Source of the DNA: Pilatotrama ljubarskyi | Taxonomy: Eukaryota > Basidiomycota > Agaricomycetes > Polyporales > Polyporaceae | Length of the DNA stretch: 64,000 nucleotides | Assembly (NCBI GenBank): GCA_022385805.1 | Contig: MU277690.1 | Location: 1 to 64,000 of the forward strand | Direction: 5' to 3' | In this document: one piece after another, positions 11,721-22,066 of the stretch | How positions within the stretch are numbered: position 1 is the first letter of the stretch | Layout of the letters: each line of letters starts with the position of its first letter | Notes under the pieces: generated by a model | Told to the model about the DNA's origin: nothing | What the model saw: the letters and a program-made list of their open reading frames with translations, nothing else | The model's database searches: none | Made by a program: the position numbers and the translations under genes

Positions 11721-12235
11721 TGTTTATGACGAGGATGTGGTGGTAACGGTGAAGATGTTCAATGATCGTGCGAGACAGACTTTGTTGCTGAACCTCGTGT
11801 TCTTGTGGGGTTTATATACCCCGTCGAGAGTGTGATGTGGTCATCGGTGTCGTCAACGGTGCAGCGGAGAGTCCTTGGGATCTGACGTCGATTGGCTTTC
11901 CTTGCCATCTCGAGTAACGCCGTTGCCATTCGCGGCTAGTCGTACTGCGTCCTCAGCATCGCCGGGGCGGCGCTGTGACGCAATCACATCCGGTGCGGTG
12001 CCCTCCATTTGGATTGGACCGGCAGATTCGCATTCTGTGACGCGTCGCTTGTTTGCTGCTCCTTTGACGTCTGTTCCCTCAATCGCGTAGAACGACGCGT
12101 TCTCGAACTTGCCACTGCTCGGAGGAGCGGAGCATGGACGCGTAATATACGCGTCATGATCACGTGTGGCGCGTATGGTAGTAGTGCTTGTTACACGTGT
12201 CTCATCATGAAAGGCCGCACAGCAAGCAGGGGTAA
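11721..12235. other. Intergenic between the TUDOR gene and tRNA-Ser
   Basis: This holds the promoter of the minus-strand TUDOR gene and the upstream region of tRNA-Ser. I see no coding frame with support. Confidence 0.55.
11811..11818 (-). promoter_or_regulatory. TATA box of the TUDOR-domain gene
   Basis: On the minus strand this reads TATATAAA, about 92 nt before the start codon at 11720, a normal distance for a fungal TATA element with a short 5' leader. Confidence 0.6.
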
Positions 12236-12327
12236 GTCACTTTGCCGGAGTGGTTAACGGGATCGCCTGCTATCCAGCTGAGAGCGGTTGGGCTTTGCCC
12301 GCGAGTGTTCGAATCGCTCAGGTGACG
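12236..12327 (+). tRNA. tRNA-Ser(GCT) with a 10-nt intron
   Basis: Acceptor arms GTCACTT and AGGTGAC pair over seven positions with one G-U. The D stem is CCG/CGG around GAGTGGTTAA (box A). The anticodon stem ATCGC/GCGGT closes loop CTGCTA, giving anticodon GCT at 12269-12271. Ten bases at 12273-12282, placed after position 37, are the intron. The long variable arm (GGGC-TTT-GCCC) is diagnostic of serine. The T arm GAGTG-TTCGAAT-CGCTC is box B. The discriminator is G. GCT decodes AGC/AGT codons. Confidence 0.92.
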
Positions 12328-12328
12328 C

Positions 12329-12335
12329 TTTTTTT
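12329..12335 (+). terminator. RNA polymerase III terminator of tRNA-Ser
   Basis: A run of seven T residues begins two bases after the tRNA 3' end, as expected for Pol III termination. Confidence 0.85.
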
Positions 12336-12466
12336 GGATCTCGGGTGTCCGGGCGCCTAACGCTCCCCGCTGTAATGTCGACAGAATGAGATGATGGGCG
12401 GCCCCGAGTCCCGAGCCCACGCCCGCCTTCGGCTTCGACGCGCTCTCACCCGCCCACTCAACTACC

Positions 12467-13632
12467 ATGTCTGAACACCTTAATAGCGAAGAGACGGACC
12501 TCCTTCAGGTAATCGCAGCGATTTCTCGATGTTTGATATGCTCAGGTTGCACTGCAGTCCGCGCTCTCATCTGCGTTCAGCCCTGCCCCGTTGCCTCGCC
12601 AATCCGCTGCACCCGAGCCGGCATCTGGTTCCACCTCCGAGCCCGAGCCCGCAGCTGCACCTGTAGCAGAGCCTCAGCCAGAGCCCCCTGCGCATGCCGG
12701 AGAACCCGAGTCTACGGAGACTGCTTGGCAAGAAGAGTACGAGGCCCACGTCGCGGAATGGCGCAAGCGTTCGGCCGAACAGCGCCAGAAGGCGGAAGAA
12801 CAGCGCGCGAAGTGGGAGGCTATCCGCGCGAAGGAGCGCGAAGAGGGCAAGGGGCGGGAAAGCGTGCTGAGCCTCCGCGAGCACGGCTGGGAGAACCTGA
12901 GCTCGAGCGTGACCACCGCCGCGACTGCGGCAGACTCCCCGAGCCCGGCCGACGCGAGGGACTTGGTGACCGGGGAGGGCGAGGGTAAGCACTCGAAGGA
13001 GTACCTTGAGGTGAGCTTCTTTACGTATTATACGCCAGCTATAAGAACGAGTGCTGAGTGTTTGCGTCTACACGCACGCACAGTCCGTTCTGCCCGGCGC
13101 ACACGGCTCCACCTCGAGCTCGCCGCCTGAAAACAACTCGCAGCCTGCATCTGAGCCGGAGTCATCGAAGCAGGAGAAGTGGGACGATATGACGTCCTCG
13201 CTCACGTCGTCCTTCCCATCCATGTCCTTCCCCTCAGATCCGCACTCGCCATCTTCGTCCGCCCGCCGCGACCTCGCCCCCCACCCTCATCACCAACGCA
13301 CGCACAGCGCGGGCCACGTGCATGGCGCCGGACACGCGCACGCGCACCATCAACACCACCACCACGACGGCGCGGAGGGCACGCGGACGGCTACGCTGTC
13401 GGTGTTCGACGCCTCGCTGAGCCCCAAGACTCGCGCCCTCGCGCTGCTCTCGAGCATCGCGATCAACGTACTGCTGCCGTTCGTGAACGGAGTCATGCTC
13501 GGGTTCGGCGAGATTTTTGCGAAGAACGTAGTCGTGCGCTGGATTGGGTGGAGGGTCCCTGGGACGGCGAGTGCTGCGAGCCAGCAGGGATCGGGGAGGG
13601 TCGCGACGAACGTTGGGTTGGGGAGGAAGTAG
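12467..13632 (+). CDS. TOM13/Mim1-like mitochondrial outer-membrane import factor with a long N-terminal extension
   Basis: The C terminus contains the TOM13 (Mim1) core, LALLSSIAINVLLPFVNG followed by MLGFGEIFAKNVVVRWIGWR. This helix inserts in the mitochondrial outer membrane and helps insert and assemble TOM-complex proteins (family knowledge). Three exons give about 347 residues, three times the yeast Mim1 length I recall (about 113). The extra N-terminal part is Pro/Ala/Glu-rich, then holds a charged helix (WRKRSAEQRQKAEEQRAKWE) that could be a coiled coil, a serine-rich stretch, and a His-rich segment (HVHGAGHAHAHHQHHHH) just before the membrane part. The first intron has two in-frame acceptors (12545 and 12557), differing by four codons. 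The start at 12467 gives MSEHLNSEETDLLQ. Two adjacent genes remain possible, but the phases join cleanly. Confidence 0.75.
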
Positions 13633-13817
13633 ATGCGGCACTTGTATACAAAGGACCCCATTGCTACATGCGACTAATGATCGCCTTCGCTTCACCCCGC
13701 GCGTCATTCATAAACGGAAGTCTCCGTCGGGCCAAGTGCTTCTCGTGAACGTATGCATACCCGAGGCTGGAGACATGTACGCTAGCCCTGGCGTCGTTCA
13801 TGTTGCCTTATGTGTTC

Positions 13818-15954
13818 CTAAGTCAACCCGCTCAACACTCCTTGGACGACTTCCTCCTGTCTCGCAAGCCATAGCCCGAACGCCGGCGTACGCAACCACC
13901 GCTCGTAGAACTCCTTCTGCTTCGCGTTACTCTTGAACGGAAGAGGTGAACCATGCGCCTTCAGAGATGCGAAGAACGCTGCGTCACTGAACGGCTTCAA
14001 TCGTCCGGAGTTCGCAAGGTTCGAACGCGACTCGCTGGGCGTGGGGATGAGTGATTGCAGGTACCGCTGAAGTGGCACGAGTAACGCCGTGGTGCGCGAA
14101 GTGAAGTGTTGACGAAGTGCTTCGGATGCTTGTCGTTCTGGGACAGGTCAGTGTCGGAAGGATGTCCTCAGCGGTGACCCGCAACGCACTGGCTTGCAAT
14201 GAGCCGCGACACGCGTGCTCCAGCTGCTTTAGCAGCGTATGGTCTCGAGAAGTGTACCTCCTGTGAGTGGTTTTCCACCCCGGCGGTGGACCGATTACGA
14301 TACCATTCTTCTCGCCCTTCTCGCGGGATCTGGACAGCGTCAATATGTACCACGGAACATTCAAGGGCAATGCACCGACTCACGATGTTTGTCGGCCCAG
14401 ACTTAGTACATGCGGCCAGTGCTTACAAGCTCGCTCGAAGAAGGGGTTTGTTACGCCTAACAGGATGCCTGATGGAGGCGGACGTGGATTGACAAACGAG
14501 GTATGGTCAGCATCCTGTATCGTGAAGAACGGCCGGAAGTCGCCGGGAAGGGGGATCTAAGTGCGAGAAATCAGGTCAGGCTCCCAGGAGTGTTGAGCAG
14601 ACATACTGGTCTCAACAGATCTCGGAGCCACCACACAGCAATGCTTGTTGCTGCTGGTGAGGTGCCAAAGATCAGAATCGGCTCGCTCAGCACGACGCAC
14701 TCCCATATCGACCAGAGATGGGAAATGACGGCCTCGAGATGAACCAAGATTGGAGGGTCTGTCGGACAGACCGAGACGAGCATCTAGGGAACTAAGGTGA
14801 GTAGGAGTTCTTCGTGTCGTAGCCAATGCTGACCTGTACGTCTGACTCGCCCATTCGGCCAGGAGGTAGAGCGGACATGGTCTGCTGCGTCTCAATGGCT
14901 TGTGGAATCTCAGCATGTATGACTGTTCCGAGGAAGCCGAGCTCGACATTGGTCCCATCTTTAGGATCTGGCCTTCTCTTCCCTTTGGGTCAGGAAGTCT
15001 GATATGCTCAGTGGAGGGAGCGGTGACTCACCAACTAGCAATGTTGTGGCAAGCAGCCTCCAGCATGGGCCCGCCATGGTTCATGAAGGAAGGCCCGAGT
15101 TTGGATATCAGGGTATAGAAGAGTGAGGGGTATGCTAGGTGAGTAAGGATCACCGTTGAGGTCTGCAGAACGCAGGCATCGGTATGAGCACGAAGTCAAA
15201 GAACAGCTTCACTGACTTGTTGATATCCACGCTTGGAAGAGTCGTCCTTCGTGCGCGTGAAACATGAAAAACCATAGATGAACCCGTCAATTGTCGATGG
15301 CCGAGGAGCGTCCCCGGTCCAGGCTTCCCCTTCATCAGGATTTCGTAAACGAATCCGGAAGGAATGAGTCTGCGATCCCTCGTCGAACTGCGAGGTATCC
15401 GGGAAAGACGAGAATGCTCTACGTCACGCTTAAGTACAGTCCTTAAGCGTAATGGCGACCGGGACGGCGACTGACATGTTCTGCGCCTCGGCATGGAACA
15501 AGCTGAGCGGAGGATACACACTCGTGATCTTTGGACCGACTTCTAGGTCGAAGTTCACTGCATACAGAGTCAACACGGTGGCATACGAGTATGGTAGAAC
15601 GGGATAGTTGCCTGTTACCAGACTTAGAATCCATCTACGAAGCTTTCCGACCTTCTCCGGACCCATCGCTAGGCCGTCCAAGCTTAGGCGCGTCCGGTGC
15701 ATGGCTGCGCGAGGTATCCGGGGTAAAGTCTTCGAGCGCGACAATCGTCTACGGCCGAGTTCTTGAGGAAACGGTCTGCTAGCGAGGGTGGGAGACGATG
15801 GTGACCTCAGCTGGGAGCTGAGATCGGTCCCCTGAGCAATGTCCAGTGAGCCCTGTGGGAGTGGTCGAGGCAGAGCCGTCGAGAACGAGAGGTCGGCAAG
15901 GCCGATGTCGACCTCGACTGCGTCGTCGTCGTTGATAACAGCGTAAGCAGTCAT
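13818..15954 (-). CDS. DENND6/FAM116-type DENN-domain protein, predicted Rab GEF
   Basis: DENN-domain proteins exchange GDP for GTP on Rab proteins; animal DENND6 acts on Rab14 in endosome recycling (family knowledge). Joined exons read in the family order: VNFDLEVGPKITSVYPP, AFSSFPDTSQFDEGSQTHSF, GFIYGFSCFTRTKDDSSKRG, ILTHLAYPSLFYTLISKLGP, LGFLGTVIHAEIPQ, HLEAVISHLWSIWECVVLSE, DFRPFFTIQDADHTSFV, GVTNPFFERACKHWPHVL. A C-terminal helical region (FYERWLRTPAFGLWL) ends at 13818. Introns are short GT-AG. I prefer the start at 15954 (MTAYAVINDDDAVEVDIG); an in-frame ATG at 16041 is the alternative. The N-terminal 100 residues before the DENN core are Ser/Arg-rich. No lesion was seen. Confidence 0.87.
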
Positions 15955-16700
15955 GGAGGTCACTGGGACATCAAGAATGGAAGTGTAATGGACAAGCACG
16001 GCGCGAGGGTGACAGCGTGAAGCCAGGCTCCACCCGCGCACGACTGTATGCGCGCCGCGACGCGTCTTCCGCGCGCATTCCCATGGATCACACCCGGACT
16101 ACCATCATCTACCTGCGAGTTCGTAGCGTGTGCCGTGCTTCTCTAGTACCTCACCTCACTAGCCAATAACCTCGATATGCCCGGCGCGAATTACACGGGA
16201 GGAAAGAGGTACCAGAGCCATGATCGCAGCGCTCGTCGATCCGCGTTGAACGATGTGACTTCTTGATTTTGGGTTGCAGGAATGCTGCCCGCGCTCGCGT
16301 CAACGATGCGACTGGGAAAGCGCAGCGGCACCATTTCGGCAAGAAACGATTCGAAATACTCCGTACTGGCCTAAGCAAAGGCCGAGGTCCGGCAGGCCAT
16401 TCCAAACGAGCAGGGAACCACATGAACGGTGTGCCGGAGATCTCTCTCGCTCATGCTCGACGTGGTCAAGGAGAAGAACAGCGAGAGGCCGGTACCAGGA
16501 CCCAGGTCTTCAGCTCTCCTTTGACAAGGCCCGCTCGTCGATCACCCCGGAGCCCAAGCTCGGCATGCAGCCGCTCGAAGATCTTGAGGGCACTTGATGC
16601 AGACAATCGTATGTTCACCCAAAGATATGCGCCTGGGTTTGACTGAGAGCACGTCGCCCCAGCCATATCGCAACGAGACCAACTCAGCAAGATCCTCCAG
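15955..16700. other. Intergenic between divergent genes, possibly with an unassigned exon
   Basis: Upstream region of the DENN gene (minus) and of the unrecognised gene starting at 16701 (plus). Open plus-strand frames occur at 16263-16646, including a run LSFDKARSSITPEPKLGMQP near 16515-16575 that looks coding-like, but I could not join it in phase to the downstream exons. It may be an alternative 5' exon or chance. Confidence 0.4.
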
Positions 16701-18567
16701 ATGCCAGACCTCTTAGGACTATCCTCTACTCATAGGACATACGACGCTATCTCTCAGGCAGACGGCCGCTCAGATGTATCACGAACTTCTACTCCGTCGT
16801 GTCCCCCACTAGACCCTCGCAACTTGGTGAGCCTGCACTCTTCTTCTCGAGGTCCTTACGAGAACCGAATGGTGTTCCTAGCGAGTAGCATATACGCCGA
16901 GGTTTCCTGGAGATGCCTCTGTGGATCTATCTTCACCTGTTTCTCTCCGTTTCGACAGCAATCGACGAATGGCAGCAATGCAGCTGCACCCCGCCGAAGG
17001 TGTGTAAGAGTGCGTTGACGAGCTATGTTACTAACTAGACACCGTCGGCCAGAATGGCGCGCGTCCCCTTCACCGGCCTTATCTGCAGAGTCTATCTTCG
17101 TCCCGATGCATCTCGACAGCAGTCCGACTCGCCGTGCCGAGGATTCCGCTTATACGGAGTGCTGGCCTGACTTGCAGCACGGGCAGTCTGATAACGGAGC
17201 CCTCATGGCTGGCACTTGCGAGCCGACCAGAATGCCGTTCTACCTCCCTTCCCCGTCCGTCCTGGTTTCTCCTATACCTTTCCAACGCTTACAGTCATCG
17301 GATTCGCGGCGTTCCGACGGCTTCGGAACTCTCTTTCTGCGCTCTGGTGAAACAGCTCTCGCTTCTCCTGTCAAAGGTCGCTCTGAACTCTACAGTCCCG
17401 GCCCGTCGTGCTTGGAGTTGCCGCCTGCTCTGGCATCTGCTAGATTCATGTCCGATTTACCGGACATCGAGGACGATATACGCTCTCGCTCGCAAGTGTC
17501 ATCATTACCGTCCTGTGGGTCGCTTGCTTTCACTTGGTCTGGACCTACCTCTCGGCTACCGGATTCTGATGACATCCCTCAAGCGAGCTTTTCTGCATCG
17601 CCTCCTGTAGGCCGTCCGAGGAACACATGCCTTTCGTCCCAGCTGGATGGGACACGTGATACCGGGTACTTCTCCGCCGACGACTCTATGTACTCCTTAC
17701 TTCGGAACTCTTTGGATCATGATCCTCCGGGCGACATTCTAGCCAATGACTACAGCAATTGCCAACAGGTCTCTCTGATGGACTGCTTGAACGGAGCCAT
17801 CTTCGAGGACGCGGATCCGTGGCATGCTTTGGATGAAATCCTGGAACTCCCGTCGGCGCCTGAGGATGACCCCCGAGACTACGAATCAGAGCTGTCTGGA
17901 CTCGTGCAGGCGTGCGATAGGAGCGGCGTTGGCTATTCCGGCACTCCTCCGCGTCCTTCATTGGAAACGGTATCAAGTTCTGCGAGCGAAGAGAATGCAG
18001 CACACGGCGCAGACCAGGTGCAGTCGAATATCGCTGCCACTGGGCATGTCTGTTCTCTCGGTTTCTTCGCCGACAGACACGTCAAGGAAGCGACACAGGC
18101 GCTGTGGGCTGATCCCGACACGCCTGGCACCCATTCGTCCTCCGGGGGAGAGCCTATGCCGCGAGAGGTGGACGACGAAGTTGCTGCTCCAGTCGAAGAC
18201 ATGTTAGATCCGTTGCTCGAGCCAGCGTCATTGCCATATCGGGATCTCGACGCGCGTCCCGGACCTCCTATCGACGGAGACATAGATGAGCAAGCACAGC
18301 CGCGGATGCTGCAGTCGCGGATGAAAACTTCGCTGCCCAGCGGCTGCCCGGCAAGGGTGCGTCCTCCTATCCTACAAGTCTTCTCGATTACGCTGACTGA
18401 GCAACCAGGTCCGGTCTTCCCCGTCAGGAGAGGTTGAACCCGAGAGCGCAGAGGTGACGAGGGCTGGGGAGCAGAAGAGCGGGTGCGATGAGGCCATCGA
18501 GCATGACGAACTTGTTGACGGGCCATCCTTGTTTCCTGACGATGAACGTCTGGACGAGTCTGAGTAG
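16701..18567 (+). CDS. Unrecognised Ser/Pro/Asp-rich protein
   Basis: I do not recognise this protein. Four exons (16701-16826, 16959-16999, 17039-18356, 18409-18567) sum to 1644 nt, an exact multiple of three, giving 547 residues; all introns have GT and AG ends. The first intron is 132 nt, long for this window, and the second only 39 nt. The sequence is low in complexity: serine, proline and acidic residues dominate, and the last exon is strongly acidic, ending PDDERLDESE. There is no signal peptide, membrane helix or catalytic motif. Composition suggests a disordered nuclear or cytoplasmic regulatory protein (inference). The large third exon is secure; the two small 5' exons are less so. 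Confidence 0.55.
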
Positions 18568-18990
18568 TTCGAGGTGACTGCTTGCCTGTTCTGCGTGCAT
18601 TAGTGCCTGCTTATTGACGAAATGCATATAATGGTTTATGACATATGGATACCGCTTGGATAGAGCACCCGCGAACAGAAAACCACTAAGTACCAGTCGT
18701 AGATTCCAGATGACTGGAGACTGGCAAGGCCATGCGTGCGGGTGCCGAGGATGACGGCGACGCGATCGGTCACAGGCCCTTTGCCTGCGTCACGACGCGC
18801 GTCTGCGTGAATCGACCCGGTGATCAAACCATGCTGCGTCGAAAACACATGCTTCGATGCTTCCCCCGCGCGCCTTAAGATCAGCGTCCCCGGCTCGCAA
18901 ACGTCTTGCCTCCCATTCGCCTCCCCCGCATTCCCCTCGCACCTCAAATTCCCCCTTCACTTCGTGCGCACCTCCCCTCGCTAGCCCCAC
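18568..18990. other. Intergenic; promoter of the b5-dehydrogenase gene
   Basis: No frame with support. The 60 bases before the ATG at 18991 are rich in C and T, as is common just upstream of fungal start codons. Confidence 0.5.
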
Positions 18991-21297
18991 ATGTCGAAGG
19001 AGTTGAAAGTCTTTACCCGCGAGGAGGTCGCCAAGGTATGTCAGCTCATCTGCAGCTTCTCGTAGTGGCTGCTGACTCCTGTCTTCGTCCGGCAGCATAA
19101 CAAGGAAGATGACCTGGTTCGTCGTCTGCATAAGGCCTCAGCAGGTGCACTGACATCGACTGGTGCAGTGGATCATTGTAGACGCCAAGGTGTACGACGT
19201 CACCAAGTTCAAGGGCCTTCACCCTGGCGGTGCTAACGTCTTCCTGCCGGAGGACATCGGTGTGTACCTTGTCCGGTCAGCGATGCCGCGACGGAAGCTT
19301 ACCCCTACGACAGCCGGACAGGACGCTACTGAAGCATTCTACGGCCTCCATCGCCACGAGGTTCTCCTCAAGCCACAGTATCAGCGTTTGCAGATCGGCG
19401 TCATCAAGGACGAGAAGAGCGTCATCTACTCCAATGTGCCCGGCGAGCTTAGCAAGGTTCCTTACGCTGAGCCGCTCGGTCTGACAGAGGTGTACAGCAG
19501 TCCGTACTACACTGAGGTAAACATTTCCGCATGTCCTTCACTCCGCCGCCTGGGCTCACCCTCGCTTGCACTACAGAGCCACAGACGGTTCCAGCGTGAA
19601 GCGCGCAAGTTTGTTGACGAGATCCTCACGCCTGATGCTCTAGTGCGTGCTACCTCGAAAGCCGTCGGACAACGCTAATTCAGTGGGCAGGCTAGGGAAG
19701 AAGATGGCAAGAGACCGAGTCTTAGCGTTATCGAGAAGATGGCGTAGGTGATATCTCCTCTGTCATGTGAATGCCCGCTCATCACCCTTTACAGCGAGCT
19801 TGGTATACTCGCTATGACTATGGGTCCCGGCAAGCACCTAAAGGGCCGCACTTTGTTTGGAGGCGTTATTAAGCCTGAAGAGGTCGGTTTCGCACCCATA
19901 CCCCTGATTCTATAAGCTAACCCGTCCTTTGGCTACTCAGTTTGACCGCTTCCATGAGGTACGCCGTCTCTTCAAATGCACCATGTTTGATCCTGCTCAC
20001 ACGGCCTGCAGCTCATTCTCGCGCAAGAGCTCTGCCGCCCGAACTGCCGTGGATATCGTGACGGACAGAACTCGGGCGCAACCATCGGCTTGCCCCCGGT
20101 CATCCATTTCGGGCGTCCTGAAATCCGTGACCGCGTTGTCGATGAGGTCCTCTCAGGAAAGAAGTTCATGTCACTTGCTATTTCTGAGGCCTTCGCGGGT
20201 TCTGACGTTGCGGGCCTGCGGACAACTGCGAAGAAGACCCCAGACGGGAAGTTCTGGATCATCAACGGTACGAAGAAGTGGATTACCAACGGCACGTTCT
20301 CCGACTAGTACGTCTCCGGCTTCTCTATTTGGGTTACTTCGCTGACACGGAATGATGATCTACAGCTTTACCGTTGGTTGCAAGACGGATAAGGGGCTCA
20401 CGGTCATTCTCGTGGAGCGTGGGGAAGGCGTCGAGACGAAGTCTATCAAGACGTCGTACTCGACAGCTGCCGGCACTGCCTACATCACTTTCGAGAACGT
20501 CAAGGTGCCTGTAGAGAACACTCTGGGGCCTGAGGGTGGAGGTGTCTTCGTGATTCTTAGGTATGGTCTGTTCCCGTTGTCCGCGACGACCCCATACTGA
20601 GCGTTTCTCACGCAGTAACTTCAACCACGAACGGTGGGCGATGTGCTGTGGTGGCGCCCGCAACATGCGCTTCATAGTCGAGGAGTGCCTGAAGTGGGTC
20701 AATCAGCGCAAAGCGTTCGGCAAACCGCTACACGCACAAGCCGTCATCCGTGCAAAGCTGGCAGACATGATTGCGAAGACGGAGGCCGCACAACATTGGC
20801 TTGAGAATATCACGTATCAGATGCAGCATATGGACTATAAGCAGCAAGCGCAGCTCCTTGCAGGGTGAGTGCAAATCCCCTTTCTCCCATGAACGGAGCG
20901 CTGAGAGGGAGAATCTTTACGTTCACATAGACCGATCGCGCTACTAAAGATGTACATCACGCGGTCCGCGCAGGACGTTGCTCGGGATGCTGTTCAGATA
21001 TTCGGCGGACGAGGCATCACGAAGACGGGCATGGGCAAACACATTGAGCACGTACGTTGTACCCACTCTCCTCCGCCTTTGCGCCGGCTTCGTCAGACGC
21101 TGACGGCGGGTTTTCACAGTACCATCGGACGGTGCCGTTTGACGCCATCCTCGGCGGTGGTGAGCGAATTCCTGAGATGAACGGCGATTGTGATGCTTAC
21201 TGACGCTGTTCGATCTTGTGAAATAGCGGAAGACGTCTTGGGTGACCTTGGTGTCCGGCAGGCGATTAAGGCGATGCCGAAGAATGCTAAGCTATAG
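18991..21297 (+). CDS. Cytochrome b5-acyl-CoA dehydrogenase fusion protein
   Basis: The first ~100 residues form a cytochrome b5 heme domain: MSKELKVFTREEVAKHNKEDDL, WIIVDAKVYDVTKF and the heme-binding HPGG loop, with the second axial His in YGLHRHE. The rest is an FAD acyl-CoA dehydrogenase: AISEAFAGSDVAGLRTTA, WIINGTKKWITNGTFSDYF, NFNHERWAMCCG, RKAFGKPLHAQAVIRAKLADM and VARDAVQIFGGRGITKTG near the end. The reaction expected is alpha-beta desaturation of an acyl-CoA; the fused b5 domain could relay electrons (inference). At least eleven short GT-AG introns separate the exons; a 21-nt exon (19096-19116) encodes HNKEDDL. The first and last exons join in phase to the stop at 21297. No lesion seen. 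Confidence 0.88.
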
Positions 21298-22066
21298 CGT
21301 TGCGAAGGGGGTCACTCTTCGAGCACGGACGCTTTGTATATACTACTGTCTCTGCCCTGTAACTTACTACTATATCGGAGAGGAGGACCATATTTCTATA
21401 CCCCTGCATGTGCTGCTGCCCGTCCCAGCGGCAATACTAGCAAGCTGTAACTTTCCCTGAGCGGCACTTTTGAGTTGCGCGAGATTTAGAAGGGGATCTG
21501 ATCCTGCCGAAGGTTGTTATGAGCGTTCCAGCGTCGACAGAAGCAGGCCGGAAGCTCTCGAAGGCGCCGGGTGCCCGCCCAAAGAAGGAGAACGGAGCAG
21601 GAATCGGCGCTGAGTCAGCAAGAAGAGTGCCAAAGAAGCGCAAACAAGGGCAGGTGACGAGCGCCTGGGGCTCGTTTTGTGTTCGCGAGTCTCGAGTCTC
21701 GACCACAACCTTCTCTGCTCTCATCCACGACCATCCCCTCCGTCCCCGTCCCTCGCCCTCTCGCTCCCCACTGTATCCCGACGCTCGCTCGTACGTTTCT
21801 CTGGCCAGCGTGTCTCACCGCGACTGTATCTCATTGGAGGGGTGTCGGTAGAGACTGTCTCGCACCTGTAACAATACTTGTAAGACCTGCCACCGTCTAG
21901 GGCGTCATCCTCGTCTCTGTCCTGTATCTGACCAGCCTGTGGCGCCGCTGCCGCCGCTGCTCTCTGTTCCGTCGATACTCCACATGCTGTCATTTTGTCG
22001 CGCTCAGAACACGACTTGATTCGCATTCTATCCAACCTCTGTCCACACATCGTTTGAGTCAGCAGC
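21298..22066. other. Intergenic; 3' end of dehydrogenase and promoter of CPSF6-like gene
   Basis: A plus-strand frame at 21519-21851 (110 codons) has no recognisable features. The region just upstream of 22067 is C/T-rich and probably the promoter and leader of the RNA-binding protein gene. Confidence 0.5.
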
